A DNA stretch of 45,615 nucleotides, taken from a virus. The notes under the pieces are model-generated. The model saw only the letters and a program-made list of their open reading frames with translations. It was not told where the DNA came from and did not search any database. Position numbers and translations under genes: made by a program. The DNA lies in the IMG/VR virus record IMGVR_UViG_3300010354_000152, positions 1-45,615 of that record; one strand, given 5' to 3'. This document shows, piece by piece, positions 45,004 to 45,615 of this stretch (within the stretch, counting starts at the first letter, position 1; every line of letters begins with the position of its first letter).

Positions 45004-45319
45004 TCTTCCCATTCTCTAGGCTTTTTAAAATTAATAATTCTTCTCCAGATAAATCTTCAATCTTGTAATCAGGCATTTCAGAAGGATATTCACCTTCATG
45101 ATAAGGCTCATTCTTGTGCCCAAAGTACACAGGTCTATCAGATTCATTGTGTGAGTACATTACATAAAGAACCTTAGCAACCTCTTCAGGAAGAGGATAT
45201 ACCTCAATAAATTCATTATAAGTTATACCACTCTTTATGAATGTCCTAATAGGTACTAAGGATTTTTTATTGCGTGTAAGGTATCTTAGAGCATTAAGAA
45301 TTTGCCCATGACTATACAT
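44972..45319 (-). CDS. Hypothetical protein, 115 residues
   Basis: The protein begins MYSHGQILNALRYLTRNKKS and has a basic helical start, an acidic C-terminal half with EYPSEMPDYKIEDLSGEEL, and no recognisable motif. It begins 19 bases after the stop of the ClpS-like gene, so it is probably co-transcribed with it. Its stop overlaps or abuts the possible starts of the next small gene. Confidence 0.7.
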   Translation of the reverse strand: MYSHGQILNALRYLTRNKKSLVPIRTFIKSGITYNEFIEVYPLPEEVAKVLYVMYSHNESDRPVYFGHKNEPYHEGEYPSEMPDYKIEDLSGEELLILKSLENGKNEGDLYRSNE

Positions 45320-45338
45320 AAACTAATAATGTTTAAAC

Positions 45339-45590
45339 TTAGAATTCTAAACTTAGATTCTCTATCTCTACAAGGAGACCTTTATCTGATAACTCATTCT
45401 GCATTTCATACATGTCAATAAAGTTACCTGACTTTATTTCACACTTACCTACATTGTGAGTAATTACAGCACATTGCTCAGCTTGCTCCTTTGTATGATC
45501 ACAATAAAGGATCAAACATCTGATTACATGCTGATAAGTATTATCAGAATCATTAATCAGAATAAGTGAATGTGTTTTTTCCAAAACCAT
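45339..45590 (-). CDS. clpS: ClpS-like adaptor protein
   Basis: 83 residues, nearly the size of the ClpS core. The pattern HSLILINDSDNTYQHVI, then DHTKEQAEQCAVITHNVGKC, fits ClpS: ND at 13-14 and T18 fall where the N-degron pocket residues sit, and H45 is at the position of the conserved pocket His. The QAEQCA and GKC elements are especially like Bacteroidota ClpS. The host protein binds proteins with destabilising N-terminal residues and hands them to ClpAP/ClpCP. The phage copy could redirect or block host proteolysis. It is the first gene of the visible operon; upstream sequence is cut by the window end. Confidence 0.83.
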   Translation of the reverse strand: MVLEKTHSLILINDSDNTYQHVIRCLILYCDHTKEQAEQCAVITHNVGKCEIKSGNFIDMYEMQNELSDKGLLVEIENLSLEF

Positions 45591-45615
45591 CTTGTTTAAT
45601 TTAAATTACAAAAAA

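Overview
The window reads as part of the genome of a large, AT-rich, strictly lytic-type tailed phage of the crAss-like group (Crassvirales) that infects Bacteroidota. The main reason is three adjacent giant virion-type genes on the + strand. The middle one carries a single-chain RNA polymerase with a DxDxD metal-binding loop (DFDVD). The minus strand holds a compact replication and recombination block typical of these phages: family B polymerase, DnaG-like primase, DnaB-like helicase, Sak4-like ATPase, SSB-like protein and uracil-DNA glycosylase. All stop codons I checked (TAA, TAG, TGA) behave as ordinary stops, so the standard code fits. No integrase, repressor, IS element or CRISPR array was seen.

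Layout. Bases 1-24737 (+) hold three genes in a row. The first is a 5'-truncated giant protein with a PD-(D/E)XK nuclease domain. The second is a 4405-residue protein with an HExxH zincin motif, the RNA polymerase core, a DUF4326-like domain, a cpYpsA-type SLOG domain and a C-terminal nucleotidyltransferase-like domain. The third is a 1953-residue protein with a second HExxH motif, a LysM repeat and a C-terminal membrane segment. The first two overlap by ATGA and the third follows after 30 bases. I infer that they are packaged and ejected together and that the RNA polymerase transcribes early genes after entry. A bidirectional terminator at 24748-24780 separates this block from the converging minus-strand block.

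Bases 24806-45590 (-) are tightly packed and are read from high to low coordinates. In transcription order they are: a ClpS-like adaptor; small proteins; a putative membrane protein; a Myb/SANT-like protein; a tRNA-Arg(UCU); a membrane-anchored glucosaminidase-type lysin; small conserved-looking proteins; one lone + strand gene (41803-42114); UDG; a possible helicase-loader region; a tiny two-helix membrane protein; DnaB-like helicase; Sak4-like ATPase; SSB-like protein; primase; a coiled-coil protein; a GIY-YIG-like protein; a cluster made of a MoxR-type AAA+ ATPase, a metallopeptidase-VWA protein and their small partners; a RecE/RecB-type exonuclease; DNA polymerase; a DUF932-like protein; a MazG-like pyrophosphohydrolase; and a 57-residue protein.

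Most neighbouring minus-strand genes overlap by ATGA, TAATG or TGATG, which implies translational coupling. Four G/C-rich hairpins of similar sequence sit at gene junctions, and at least two have U-tracts typical of intrinsic terminators. There is no gene-free stretch longer than 300 bases. Three real-looking genes are shorter than 60 codons (24806-24979, 35002-35172, 40294-40470) and are included. Several starts were moved to internal ATG codons, because the longest open frames begin at TTG or run into a neighbouring gene or the tRNA.
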